Source: Rhizophlyctis rosea (lineage: Eukaryota; Chytridiomycota; Chytridiomycetes; Rhizophlyctidales; Rhizophlyctidaceae). Taken from it: 15,840 bases of DNA. Location: the NCBI GenBank assembly GCA_027596075.1, contig JADGJC010000588.1, positions 1 to 15,840 on the forward strand. The letters run 5' to 3'. Positions 1-8,792 of the stretch are shown here, piece by piece; the first letter of the stretch is position 1, and every line of letters begins with the position of its first letter. A program made the translations under genes and the position numbers. The notes below the pieces were generated by a model. That model saw only the letters and a program-made list of their open reading frames with translations, had not been told where the DNA came from and made no database searches.

Positions 1-956
1 CCCCCACCACCCCACACTTTTCCCTCAAACGCCTCCCCCCCACCTCGCTCGCCGCGGCCCCCCCGGCCCCCGGCAAAGACTGTATTTTACGCTTGTTACA
101 TGCAATCGTATCATTGTTATCCAATTACTATTTGGAGATATTCAGTTCAGTAACCAATGAATGGGATTTTGGTTGGTTTGATCGGCTTATTGTTTATGAC
201 GGTGTTTGAAGCATCGTATTGGCGGTCCATGTAAACCGTGCAGTGATGACTGGCAAAGTCAATTGGGGACTCTCCCTGATCCTCTTCACCACCTAATGGT
301 GGTCCTTGACGAGTTTGACCAGCTAATGCTGTAGATAATTGTTCGCTTATTGAAGGTTTGGTGATTCGTAAACGGGTCAATTTCGGTTGATTCAATGGGA
401 AGAGCTGTGTCGGCACGTCTTCCCATGAGGTTTGGCGAAGACAGAAAAGAACGAATGAAGAAATAAGGGTTGCGTTTCCGAGTCGTGACACGCCCTTCAC
501 CGGCGAAACTTCCATAATCCTCCGCCTTCGAGTGTGACGCGGGCAAAGTCAAGGGCAAACGGAATAGGCTCAAACCTAGGCAACATCCTCCACAATATGC
601 GGAGCGGCACCACCAATTTTTCCAAAACTGAAAATTCAAAGTTTAGGGGCGGCGTTGCAAGAGGCGTTGCATTGATTGGACTGGGTCTCGCTCTGAGCCA
701 CGGGCGACGCTTACCTGCTTGCATGCGGCCGACCACATCAAAAGGGCAGGTGTAACACAACAGGTATGTTTCGCCGGAGACTGTAAACTTTGTCACCAAC
801 CACACGCACGCTCTACTTATACGGGTTGGTGCGCAGGTTCGCTCGTCCCAATATAGAGATCAGTGGAAGGGGTTGGCAAGCAACACCAGCGCTGAAGAAC
901 GTACCGGCTATCATCAGAGCCGTCATAGATTTAGATTACGTATTGCTTCCGCAGCC
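1..956. other. Intergenic region with C-rich left edge
   Basis: No convincing gene is visible here. The first 75 bases are a C-rich, low-complexity tract of CCCC and CCACC runs with almost no G until base 50. Short open frames occur on both strands between 147 and 805, but their translations have no recognisable domain, no signal peptide and no compositional sign of selection. The right-hand part must hold the promoter and 5' untranslated region of the CAP gene that starts at 957. An AATATAGA stretch near 850 is a weak TATA candidate, about 105 bp before the ATG. Confidence 0.6.
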
Positions 957-1931
957 ATGAAGATCCTCAGTATTCTCACCGTCGCTTTGGCGGGCTTGGT
1001 CACCCTCTCCTCAGCCGTGCCAAACCCTGACCCCAACCCTGAACCCGGTGTAACATACCAAAAGGTCGTCGTCAAAAAGGTCGCTGCCCACCCCTCGACC
1101 ACCAAAAAAGTCGTCTACGTCAAGAAACCCGCCTCTTCCGCTAAGAAGGTCGTCGTCTACAAAAAACCGTCCTCCTCTTCCACCAAGAAAGTCGTCAAAT
1201 CCTCCGGCGGCTCCACCTCATACGGATACGGGCAGACCGGTACCACCTCATTCAAGCAGACCGCTTTGAACCTCCACAACCAAGTGCGCAGTTCCCTGAA
1301 GCGCGGCGTCCCGAACTTGACCTGGAGCGCAGAGCAGGAGGCCAGAGCCTGCGAATGTGCGCGCAAGTGGGCTAACAGGGATGGGGTCTCGGACTGTGCG
1401 GCTGGGCAAAACAGCTGGAAAAGTAGTGCGCAGAAGAGTGATGTGGATGCGATCAAGGGTGCTATCTCTAGTTACAAGATGCAGCAAAAGTGTGAGTGTA
1501 TTCGCGAGTTGCTTGTGAGATCTCGGTTTTAAGTCGGGAAGGGGCTGATCTAAACTCTTTCCTTGGTGACATGGCAGACTACCGCGCCGGCCAGAAATAC
1601 AAAAAGGGTCAATACAAGCTGAAGCCCGATATCTGTGAGCTACTACCTTTTTTTCCCTCCCAATAAGCCGCCGGCTCATCTGCGTGAATTCCTTTTAGGC
1701 CACTGGACGCAACTGACCTGGAAATACACTCACCAAGTCGGATGCTGTGTTGCACGCGGGTCGAAGGGCACCGCACTCACTTGTGCTTACCATCCACCGT
1801 AAGTAAATTGGGAACTTTGTCTGTCAGGAGATTTGTTGTCTCAATTCCCGGATTGGATTGTCTAACGTATTTTCCTCCTTCATTGTTTGTAAACAATTAG
1901 GGGCAACATGCCTGGTTATGCGGCATACTGA
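957..1931 (+). CDS. Secreted CAP/SCP (PR-1-like) domain protein
   Basis: Four exons, 957-1491, 1578-1634, 1699-1798 and 1901-1931, encode 240 residues. The introns are GT..AG, and intron 3 has CTAAC at 1862-1866. The ATG at 957 is chosen because it opens a signal peptide (about residues 1-20, ending LSSA); the frame continues upstream to 873 but has no ATG. Residues 33-85 are a basic repeat of KKVV, KKVVYVKKP and KKPSSSS type, followed by a Ser/Gly/Tyr linker. The CAP domain runs from about residue 100. It shows the helix motif NLHNQVR (His107), the CAP1 motif HWTQLTWKYTHQVGC (His199) and the CAP2 motif YHPPGNMPGY at the end. CAP proteins are secreted; some fungal members (yeast Pry1) bind sterols and fatty acids. 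Oddities: the usual GEN glutamate is Gln151 (GQNSW), and the Gly before the CAP1 His is Cys198. The family call is firm; the ligand is unknown. Confidence 0.93.
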
Positions 1932-2381
1932 TTGGCTTGCCCAAATCGACATTGACTCCACCTCAGCTAGGATATGCGGCCGCTCAGGGCCCCTGGATCA
2001 TAGATATCTTGTATATGCCAGAACCACTGTACTCCCCTTTTGTCCACTTTGGTTTCCAAGTTGTTTTGCAGTACTATTTGACCAATTCATAAAACTTCGA
2101 TGGCCGGATCCACGAATTCTTTCTTACGTGCCAGATATGATTGATGTGATTTTGTAACTCGAGCTTTATTCCTCGAGTGACCCGATGATTGCACTTGATG
2201 AATGAGAAGTATATGGATCTCGTGCCTTGATGTGCTAAAAGGCCCAGACAGTTCCTTGCAGCTGTTTGTGCTTCGTCAATCCGAAAGGGTAAGCGCTTCA
2301 TTGCGAAAAGGCATTTGGCCGGCCGACACCTAAAAGGCGTCATTGGTAATGTATGCCCCAATTGGAGTAACCATCATCAAA
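1932..2381. other. Intergenic region between CAP gene and tRNA-Asp
   Basis: This stretch holds the 3' untranslated region of the CAP gene and the 5' flank of the tRNA. Short open frames are present on both strands, but none shows a recognisable motif. No canonical AATAAA polyadenylation signal is visible on the + strand. Confidence 0.6.
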
Positions 2382-2453
2382 TCTCAGTTAGTATAGTGGC
2401 TAGTATCCCCGCCTGTCACGCGGGAGACCCGGGTTCAATTCCCGGACTGAGAG
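2382..2453 (+). tRNA. tRNA-Asp (anticodon GTC)
   Basis: A full cloverleaf of 72 nt without an intron. The acceptor stem is TCTCAGT (2382-2388) paired with ACTGAGA (2446-2452), 7 of 7 pairs, with discriminator G2453, the normal identity base for Asp. The anticodon stem CCCGC/GCGGG (2408-2412/2420-2424) encloses the loop CTGTCAC, which places the anticodon GTC at 2415-2417. The T arm pairs CCGGG with CCCGG around TTCAATT. The D arm TAGTATAGTGGCTAGTA and the GGTTCAATTCC segment serve as the internal A and B boxes for RNA polymerase III. The 3' CCA is not encoded, as expected in eukaryotes. The gene stands alone between two protein genes. Confidence 0.97.
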
Positions 2454-2467
2454 CTAAGGATGGGCCA

Positions 2468-2472
2468 TTTTT
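2468..2472 (+). terminator. RNA polymerase III terminator of tRNA-Asp
   Basis: A run of five T on the + strand begins 15 nt after the last base of the tRNA. This is the usual form and distance of a eukaryotic RNA polymerase III stop signal. Confidence 0.75.
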
Positions 2473-2791
2473 ACAATTCTTGTCTATGTTCCAAATGTCG
2501 GGCCTCGCACTGCCAGTGTAGATGACCACGCTGAATGCTGGGGAAAGTTGAAGTGGCCGTTCTCAGTAGCCAGAAATTGAGATTGGTCGGCGTACGATAC
2601 GGGCCGGAGGCCAACAACGAACGTTCCACCCTAACGACGATGTCAATCGTATCCACATCCACCGTATCAACAGCTGGGTCAATAGTGCACCATGATGATG
2701 CAGATATACTATTTACAATACATAACTACTTATTTACAACTTGGACCAGTATGTCATATAAGCCCTCCTCACACACCAAATATACCCCATA
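2473..2791. other. Intergenic stretch with 3' region of the GT34 gene
   Basis: No gene is visible. The part next to 2792 is probably the 3' untranslated region of the minus-strand glycosyltransferase. It contains an AT-rich stretch at about 2705-2765 (repeated ATTTACAA-like pieces). Short open frames here carry no motif. Confidence 0.5.
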
Positions 2792-4031
2792 TCACGTATA
2801 AACCTTCTCCTCCTCCACACTTCCAGTCGGGATCTCTCCTGCGGGCGAACTTGGCGGCGGTCTAGCCAAACTTCCCTGCAGACTGTCCATCCAATCCCAT
2901 CGCACATGATTCAGTCCGTCTTCGAAGACTCCAACCCTCTTAAGTATATACTCGTCCGTCATTTCCGCCTTGAACCCCTTGAATCCAGCGAAATGGATGA
3001 TGAAGTCTCCAAACCGCCATGGCGTGGAATTGGGTCCAGAACATGTCGTTTCGTACGCGTTGAATTTGTTTTGGGGTATGATTTTGAAGTGGGAGCGGTG
3101 GGCGGCGTTTTGGTTGTATGCTATGGCGAAGCCCATTTGGTCTGAGATTGGAAATGAAAGGCATGTTAGACGATGGCGATGGATGCATCGATTGAAAGTA
3201 CTGACCGTTCCAGTGTGATGGTGCAGCACCCACGTATACGTGGTATGCTTCGTCGAGGAAGGATATGGTCCATGGATCCGATCGGAGGAGCATGGATCCG
3301 GAATTGAATCCGTTGCAGTCGAACGAGACCAGCGCGCCGACTCGGTTTGGGTCGTTAAGAGTGTCAAGGGACTGTTCACGGTGCAAGGTAGAGTACCATG
3401 CATCGTAGGGTATAAGGTCCTCAAGACTTCGAGTATGATTGGTAATGATGGTATCTAGATCTAAACTGATGTGGCACAGGTGAAGGAAGTGGGTTAGCTG
3501 TGTGCACTGCTGTGAGAGACTAGTGTGAGTTGACACCTACAGCCACACCCAATCGAAACCATCCTTCAAAAACTGCTTGGCAGCGATCATCTTTGACCAA
3601 GCACCCTTGCGGTCTTTGACAAGTGTGTGGCGGACGAGTTGGAAGTGATAGCCGTGCATTTGCGCGTAGGAAACTTTGTCCAGGATGGATTGTAGCCACC
3701 AGTCCTCAGACTTGCCGAATGCCAAGGTAATGATTGCCTGAGAGGTGAAGGGAGTCGTCCGTTCAGTTACTGTGAGCAGGGTCATGCATCACAATGTCCC
3801 GACGATACTCACGATCTTGGGAGGTCCCGATCGCCGTGGTGGAGGTAATACTACTCGATCATTGGAACTTGTGTTTGTACCGGAGAATGGAGTGACTTGG
3901 AAGGGCCGGCATAGTCTCGACAGGTTTAGAAAACTGATAAGTATAAGGGCAACTGCAGCCCACGATAGGATTATTCTGCCGGCACGACCAGACACAGCAC
4001 TGAGGGGTGGGACTAATGTGTATCGCATCAT
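2792..4031 (-). CDS. GT34 family glycosyltransferase (GMA12/MNN10-like)
   Basis: Four exons on the minus strand, 4031-3813, 3737-3541, 3465-3206 and 3141-2792, encode 341 residues, close to the usual GT34 length. The three introns are 75, 75 and 64 nt. Intron 1 was chosen as GTGAGT..CTCTCAG because it keeps frame and joins PPKI to AIITLAFGKS, the expected first beta strand; a nearer CACAG acceptor leads to a stop. A short cytoplasmic tail and one membrane segment (about residues 19-38) indicate a type II Golgi protein. Family marks are GAWSKMIAAKQFL (118-130), the metal-binding DxD in WLLDLDTIITN (Asp141, Asp143), FNSGSMLLRSDPW, HWNDQ (223-227) and FIIHFAG (272-278). GT34 enzymes transfer galactose, mannose or xylose from a nucleotide sugar to N-glycans or wall polysaccharide. 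Donor and acceptor cannot be decided from sequence alone. Confidence 0.93.
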
Positions 4032-5805
4032 GGCAGTGCGAGGAGAAGTCCATTCAATCTCAACTTAGCAACGAGCAGAGTTCAATCGTATCGCAGGCTT
4101 GCAGCCAAGAGAGGAATAGCCAAGACCAGAGCCACTGATATACTTTACAGGCGGATTGATGATGAAACACTCAAAAGTTTGGTAACGCTACGGTTGTCAT
4201 TGTTTCGGCAAGCGCGTGAAGGGGATCAGCAAAAGCTTGCCAAGTTTGCACACTCTTTTTCATACGCTCCTGGGTTTCCATGAACACTTTGGGGCATCTG
4301 ACCCAGTGACATTGGTTGACAACAGTTGACAGCAGCTTTTGCCAAGAGATGCTCCGAGATTCCATTGACGGCAACTCTATTGCACTGAGCCCTTCAAGTT
4401 TTTCGTATTTGATGACATTGAACCAGGAAAGATTTACCGCTTTCCCCCAGCCGTTCCGTGTTCAAGTTCTCCTGGATTTGCCCTCCACCAACATGGCTAC
4501 GACTTGGTCCTGCTGTGGTGGCAAACATAATCGACCGGAGCGTCAACATGTTCACAATTTGTGGGTCAAGACTCAACACCGGGCTACAGGGTCTATGAGG
4601 GATTCACAACTCGGAGACCCCCTTGAAATCTCGCGTGGTGCCCATGTGAATTTTTCCTCTCGACTTTTCTTCAGGCAACAATCTCCCAAAGAATTTTCAA
4701 AGGTGATACGAAACCACTTCCATCGGTTGCACAGAAGTAGACACCCCTTCAGTTGCCTGACCCTCCATATTGGATGTGTGCGACATGTGGCACCCACATT
4801 TTCCGACTTTTGTTCCCATATTCGTCTCGAGTGGTATGTAAAGCCCACATTCGTCTTCCGGCCTCCGAAATTCGGCCGTATCCGCCAAGACATGGTAGGC
4901 CTCCGTCCAACCATCCGTCATGTACATCACACACCAACGCCCGCAAAAGGTGTGAAGAAGTGGCACCGTGGGGGAAGGGAGTGGCGGAAATGATGGGATG
5001 AACAGTCAGTGGCCTTGTGAGTTGGTACATCTGGGTGGCTTGGATCCCCGGTCTTTCAAGTTGGCATTGGGACAGTTCCGATATGTATTTTTCCGGTTGC
5101 ATACCCCGCATCCCCGTTGGGCGTCGAAGGAAGTGGCGTCGTGGGACGTTCTCCATTTGCATTCTGACCACCCAACCAGGCAGTGGCACGGGTGACACCA
5201 TCGTACATTTCATTTGACCAATGCTCATATGTCATTGCTGATTCAGGGCCTCCAAAGATCTCACATGTCTGTGTCGCCGCATGTTGCTGTTTCTCTCCTT
5301 TCAATATGAGAGTTGCTCATGCAGATTGCTGGAGCTTACCACACTGGATCATCTGTGTCTTGGCAGTGGAGGAAGCGGAGGAATACGCAAGGAGTGATGC
5401 AATGCGGAGTGTCCGGAGATGAAATTCGGAACCATTACAGGCATATTTCCCTGCCGCCTCCATGGGTATATCAACGCTTCCTCCATATGGAACGCTTCGT
5501 GAGTTCAATTTATGATCCCCCACCTGTTTAGAAACAGTACCTGTTGCGATGCTTGCAGCAGATCAACCGCCTCCTGGTCTGCTTCCTGATCAGGTGTACA
5601 TACCATATCTCCTAAGCTTTCTTCCCCGCACCCAGATGATAGCACCACTGACACATCACAAAACGATGGCATAAGTTGAACAATTGAACAGCAAGAGAAA
5701 GAATCGTTTGTGTCCAGCACATCTATTAGTCCCTTCCAAGCACAGCTATGGAGGAAGACCACACCAAAAGATCATCTAACATACATCTAAAGAACCTCTC
5801 AATCC
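4032..5805. other. Gene-free region with decayed minus-strand frames
   Basis: No intact gene can be supported in these 1.77 kb. The longest open frame is 225 residues on the + strand (4316-4993). It begins at a TTG, has a very skewed composition and matches nothing I know. The minus strand has short open stretches with more protein-like composition (about 4171-4374, 4394-4579, 4697-4966, 5056-5304 and 5505-5762). They lie in different frames and are separated by stops, as in an old decayed element. No terminal repeats, target-site duplication or named domain could be found. The part just beyond 4031 must include the GT34 promoter, but no clear TATA box is seen. Confidence 0.5.
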
Positions 5806-7133
5806 TTAGCAAGTCCAAGTGGAGTCCCTAGTGCCAGGCGTCCCGACCTCCCTGTACCAGTTACTGCTGTCGTCACCCAAGCACTCGCCGACCGTAACCA
5901 TCTTCCAGTTCTTCGCCTTTGCCCATGCAATGACCTTAGGGATGAGCTCGTAAACAGTCGAGTTGTAGGGCTCGTGCGACAAGATGATGTGTCCAGAGTT
6001 GTCAGCGTTGACCCAGGCGCTTTGCGCCAAGGATTGGTCAGGAGTGTAACCGTTCCAGTCTTGGGAGTCCAAGTCCCAGTTAACGGCGTACTTGTAGCCG
6101 AGGCTGCCGGCGACCTGGAGAACGGCGTCGTTGACGGAACCGTATGGCGGGCGGATGTAGTTAGGCTTGGCACCGATGATCTTCTTCAAGGCGTTCTCCG
6201 TTTTGACGATTTGGTCGGTGAGGTCTGAGGTGGAGAGACTGGTCAAGTCGGGGTGGGACCAACTGTGTTGAGCAACCTGGTGGCCGGTTTTGTAGGCTTC
6301 AAGGATGGTATCAGCAGCGTCGTAGATGCAGTTGTAGAGTTTGCCGTTGAGGAAGAAGGTGGTCTTTGCTCCGGCTGCGTTGAATTGGTCAAGGATTTGG
6401 CGGTGCATGCCGGCGGGTCCATCGTCGAAGGTGAGGGCCAGCGTGTTAGGGTTTTTGCATTTGGTGATGAGAGTGGCCTTTGCGCCGGGGGTGGTGGTGG
6501 GTGTGCTAGTAGCGGTGCCGGTGACGGTAACCGTTACAACTGCTCCAGGTGCGGTGACTACAGATCAAACCAAAACAAAGTGGATGAATATGAGTTATGA
6601 GGTGATGAGGCATACGTTGCTAAGCAATGGGAGAAAATGCAACCAAGCCTTACCAGTGACGGCAGGCGGGGTCAAAGTAACAGTGCCGTTAGATCCTGCT
6701 GGGCAAGTGCTGGTGGCTTTTTGGGTTGTTGTTGTCGTGGTCGGGGTGGTAGTGGTGACAGCAGGGGTGGTAGTGGTGGTTGTGGTGGTAGTGGTTGTGG
6801 TGGTAGTAGTGGTAGGAGCAGAGGTGGTGGTGGTGGTGGTAGTTGTGGTGGTGGCGGGCTTAGTAGTCGTGGTTTTTGGGGTGGTCGTGGTGGGGTTGGG
6901 AAGACATTGAGAATAGTATTGGTTTGCAACCTATGGAATAAGATGAACGATTAGTTGAGAAACGCATATTTTGGAGGAATTTCCTCGTTCTTCTTCCTCT
7001 CCGAACGTACCTTGCAGTACCAGCCAGTGGGGCAGGTAGCATCGCCAGTAAAGCCGTTACCACCACATTGCTGGTAGTTACCTGCCGCAAAAGCGGACGC
7101 CGCGAACGAAAGGATCAACAACTTGGTCTGCAT
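5806..7133 (-). CDS. CBM1-linked CE4 polysaccharide deacetylase (chitin deacetylase/acetylxylan esterase type)
   Basis: Three exons on the minus strand, 7133-7011, 6930-6654 and 6557-5806, encode 383 residues. A signal peptide (about 1-17, ending SAFA) leads into a CBM1 (residues 20-51) with four cysteines (23, 34, 40, 50) and aromatic Tyr20, Tyr45 and Tyr46. A Thr/Pro linker follows, then a short TCPAG..TVTL..VTVTVTG segment. The CE4 (NodB homology) domain has a full catalytic set: TFDDGP (176-181; catalytic base Asp178, metal ligand Asp179), HSWSHP (metal ligands His231, His235), RPPYG (269-273), WDLDSQDW (294-301) and ILSHE (His328). CE4 enzymes remove N-acetyl groups from chitin or O-acetyl groups from xylan using a divalent metal. 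The CBM1 would target the secreted enzyme to crystalline cellulose or chitin. Substrate choice is open. It is divergent from the GH131 gene at 8793. Confidence 0.95.
6725..6905 (-). repeat. Triplet-repeat tract coding the Thr/Pro linker
   Basis: On the minus strand this tract is almost entirely ACC/ACT triplets with scattered CCC, coding a Thr-rich linker of about 60 residues inside the deacetylase gene. On the + strand it reads as GGT repeats. Such tracts are usually O-glycosylated in secreted fungal enzymes and tend to vary in length between strains. The many open frames on both strands here are artefacts of the repeat. Confidence 0.85.
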
Positions 7134-7193
7134 GATGAACAGCACTTCGACAGGCAAACTTGGGAAATACAGAGGTTGCAGGTTCTTCCAATG

Positions 7194-7201
7194 CTTTTAT
7201 A
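7194..7201 (-). promoter_or_regulatory. TATA box of the CE4 deacetylase gene
   Basis: TATAAAAG on the minus strand, inside GATATAAAAGC, lies 61 bp upstream of the ATG at 7133. Sequence and spacing fit a core promoter for this gene. Confidence 0.7.
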
Positions 7202-8711
7202 TCTCCTGTTGAATTGTGAGGACCCTAACGGAGTTTCAGACTGTCATCATTTTTGACTGCAAAGCTCCTTCCTCCCCTCCCACATCAAAAAAGCCAACTA
7301 CACGTGCACAAAACGGGTACACATAACCTTATGGAGATACCTGATGGTCACACCAAAATTTTAAAACTGGAACCAAGAATTCGGGACTATTGCAGTCGAG
7401 TCCGTCTGGTGATACAAAGTGTCGCACAAATAGGACAAGTGGCTTGGAAATTTATGACAAACAGTGTTATGAAGCCAAAAAGGGGAAGTTTAAGAGCCTG
7501 GACTGGCAAGATCGGCTAAAGACCCGGTCGCTCCGCAGACGTGACATTCGATGGAACGACTGTCCAGACCATCTGGCCTTCCACAAAACACGACCCGCCG
7601 ACATTTTATCTACCAGAGGGTCCCATTATTACCATACCTATCACACTTACAATAGACCTTGAATTAGGACCCTTTCTTCAATACACGGCTTTAAGACCCC
7701 AACCATGGCCAGTAACAGTACGATGTCAGGTGGCAGTAATGTTTGTCGTCGAGCGATAATCATTCAACTCATCCATGTGCGAAGTGTGATCTCATTCTTA
7801 TCAAGTATCCAGGTACATTCCGCTCTTTTGGTGCAGGATGATTGCAGCTAGAAAGAATCTCCGCAACATCATGAGAGACAATCTGTAATGGCTCTGTTCA
7901 AATTCCGTACATGGATGACACAGGGGTTCACAAATTGCAGCCTTCTTTTACACGCGCACTCTTGTTTCTTGAGGGCGGATCCACAAGATCCTCGATGCCA
8001 TTCGCATCTGACAGTCATCGACGATACAACGAGGGAACAAAGCAGTCTGGATGATGCCATACTGACCAACACATACTCAGCGCCCCCTTCGGAGCACAAG
8101 TGAGAATGCTGCAATTGCATCTGGTTGACAGTTTCGGCCTCTCAAGAGCTTTTGTCAAAAGCATACCTATGTACATCAGCATGGGGTGGCTGGAGGTTAC
8201 GGTTTAAGAAAGGCTAGCCCACCACCGGATTGATGGCGGATGGAACAGAATTCCTGAGAGTGGTCCCCTTCTTCTTCTGCGTCTCCAAATGTCGTCCAAA
8301 ACCACCAATGGTCCGATTGGTTCGAACATAAATCTTGGCCCGCCAGAGCATGAACCAATTTTGTGTGACAATGTGGTATGCCGCGTGTAACAAACCCAGG
8401 GAAGGTGTGAAGAACACTTGCCAAAAAAGGTGCGGCTACCCCTCAACCACATTCTGTTCTGACGCATTTTGCGACACCGGCGAAGCTTCTTATGGAAGGG
8501 CTGTGGGGAATGAGGTTCAACAAAGTCAAAAGTGTGGTGGGAGAAAATCTGCTTTCAGGCCTCGTGGAGACACTGGAGAGGGCGGCGGCCAAACGTCAAG
8601 GGCGGATCGGTTCGCGCAACCCCACCTTCCTGTTGTGGTGGATCCACAAAATGCGGGAGGGTGAAGACGCTTGGAGAGTGCCGTGTATGAGCCTGTGCAG
8701 CTTAGGGTTTG

Positions 8712-8719
8712 AATAAATA
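8712..8719 (+). promoter_or_regulatory. TATA-like element of the GH131 gene
   Basis: AATAAATA on the + strand lies about 75 bp before the ATG at 8793, in a short AT-rich patch within GC-richer flanks. Position fits a TATA element; the sequence is not a perfect TATAAA. Confidence 0.5.
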
Positions 8720-8792
8720 TCAAGTCCTTCTTCGTCGTAACGCAGATTGTTAGCTTCAGCTACCTCCATCTCCGCTAATCCTCCATCCAACA

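Larger units (their letters stand above)
7134..8792. other. Divergent intergenic region between CE4 and GH131 genes
   Basis: These 1.66 kb separate two divergently transcribed secreted CBM1 enzymes and must contain both promoters. No gene was recognised. The most protein-like frame is on the minus strand at 8214-8417 (about 67 residues, with aromatic-rich HIVTQNWFMLWRAKIYV and a Lys-rich patch), open a little further upstream to a TAG. A + strand frame at 8492-8716 is similar in quality. Neither has an obvious start context, introns or known domain, so both are left unannotated. A small inverted repeat GCTTTT..AAAAGC lies near 8150. No clear binding-site array could be picked out by eye. Confidence 0.5.

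Noticed and set aside
1..75. C-rich edge as a telomere or other structured repeat
   Set aside because: There is no regular unit such as CCCTAA; it is only irregular C-rich low complexity.
3770..3812. Shorter 43-nt alternative intron 1 in the GT34 gene, ending CTCACAG
   Set aside because: It gives an immediate TAA in frame. The 75-nt intron ending CTCTCAG keeps frame and gives the expected KIAIITLA strand.
4316..4993. 225-codon open frame on the + strand
   Set aside because: It starts at TTG, has no signal, domain or intron structure, and is rich in His, Arg and Pro as expected of an antisense shadow. The opposite strand looks more protein-like.
6341..6910. 189-codon + strand frame rich in Val
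   Set aside because: It is the complement of the ACC/ACT linker repeat of the CE4 gene and reads as Val/Gly runs only because of that repeat.
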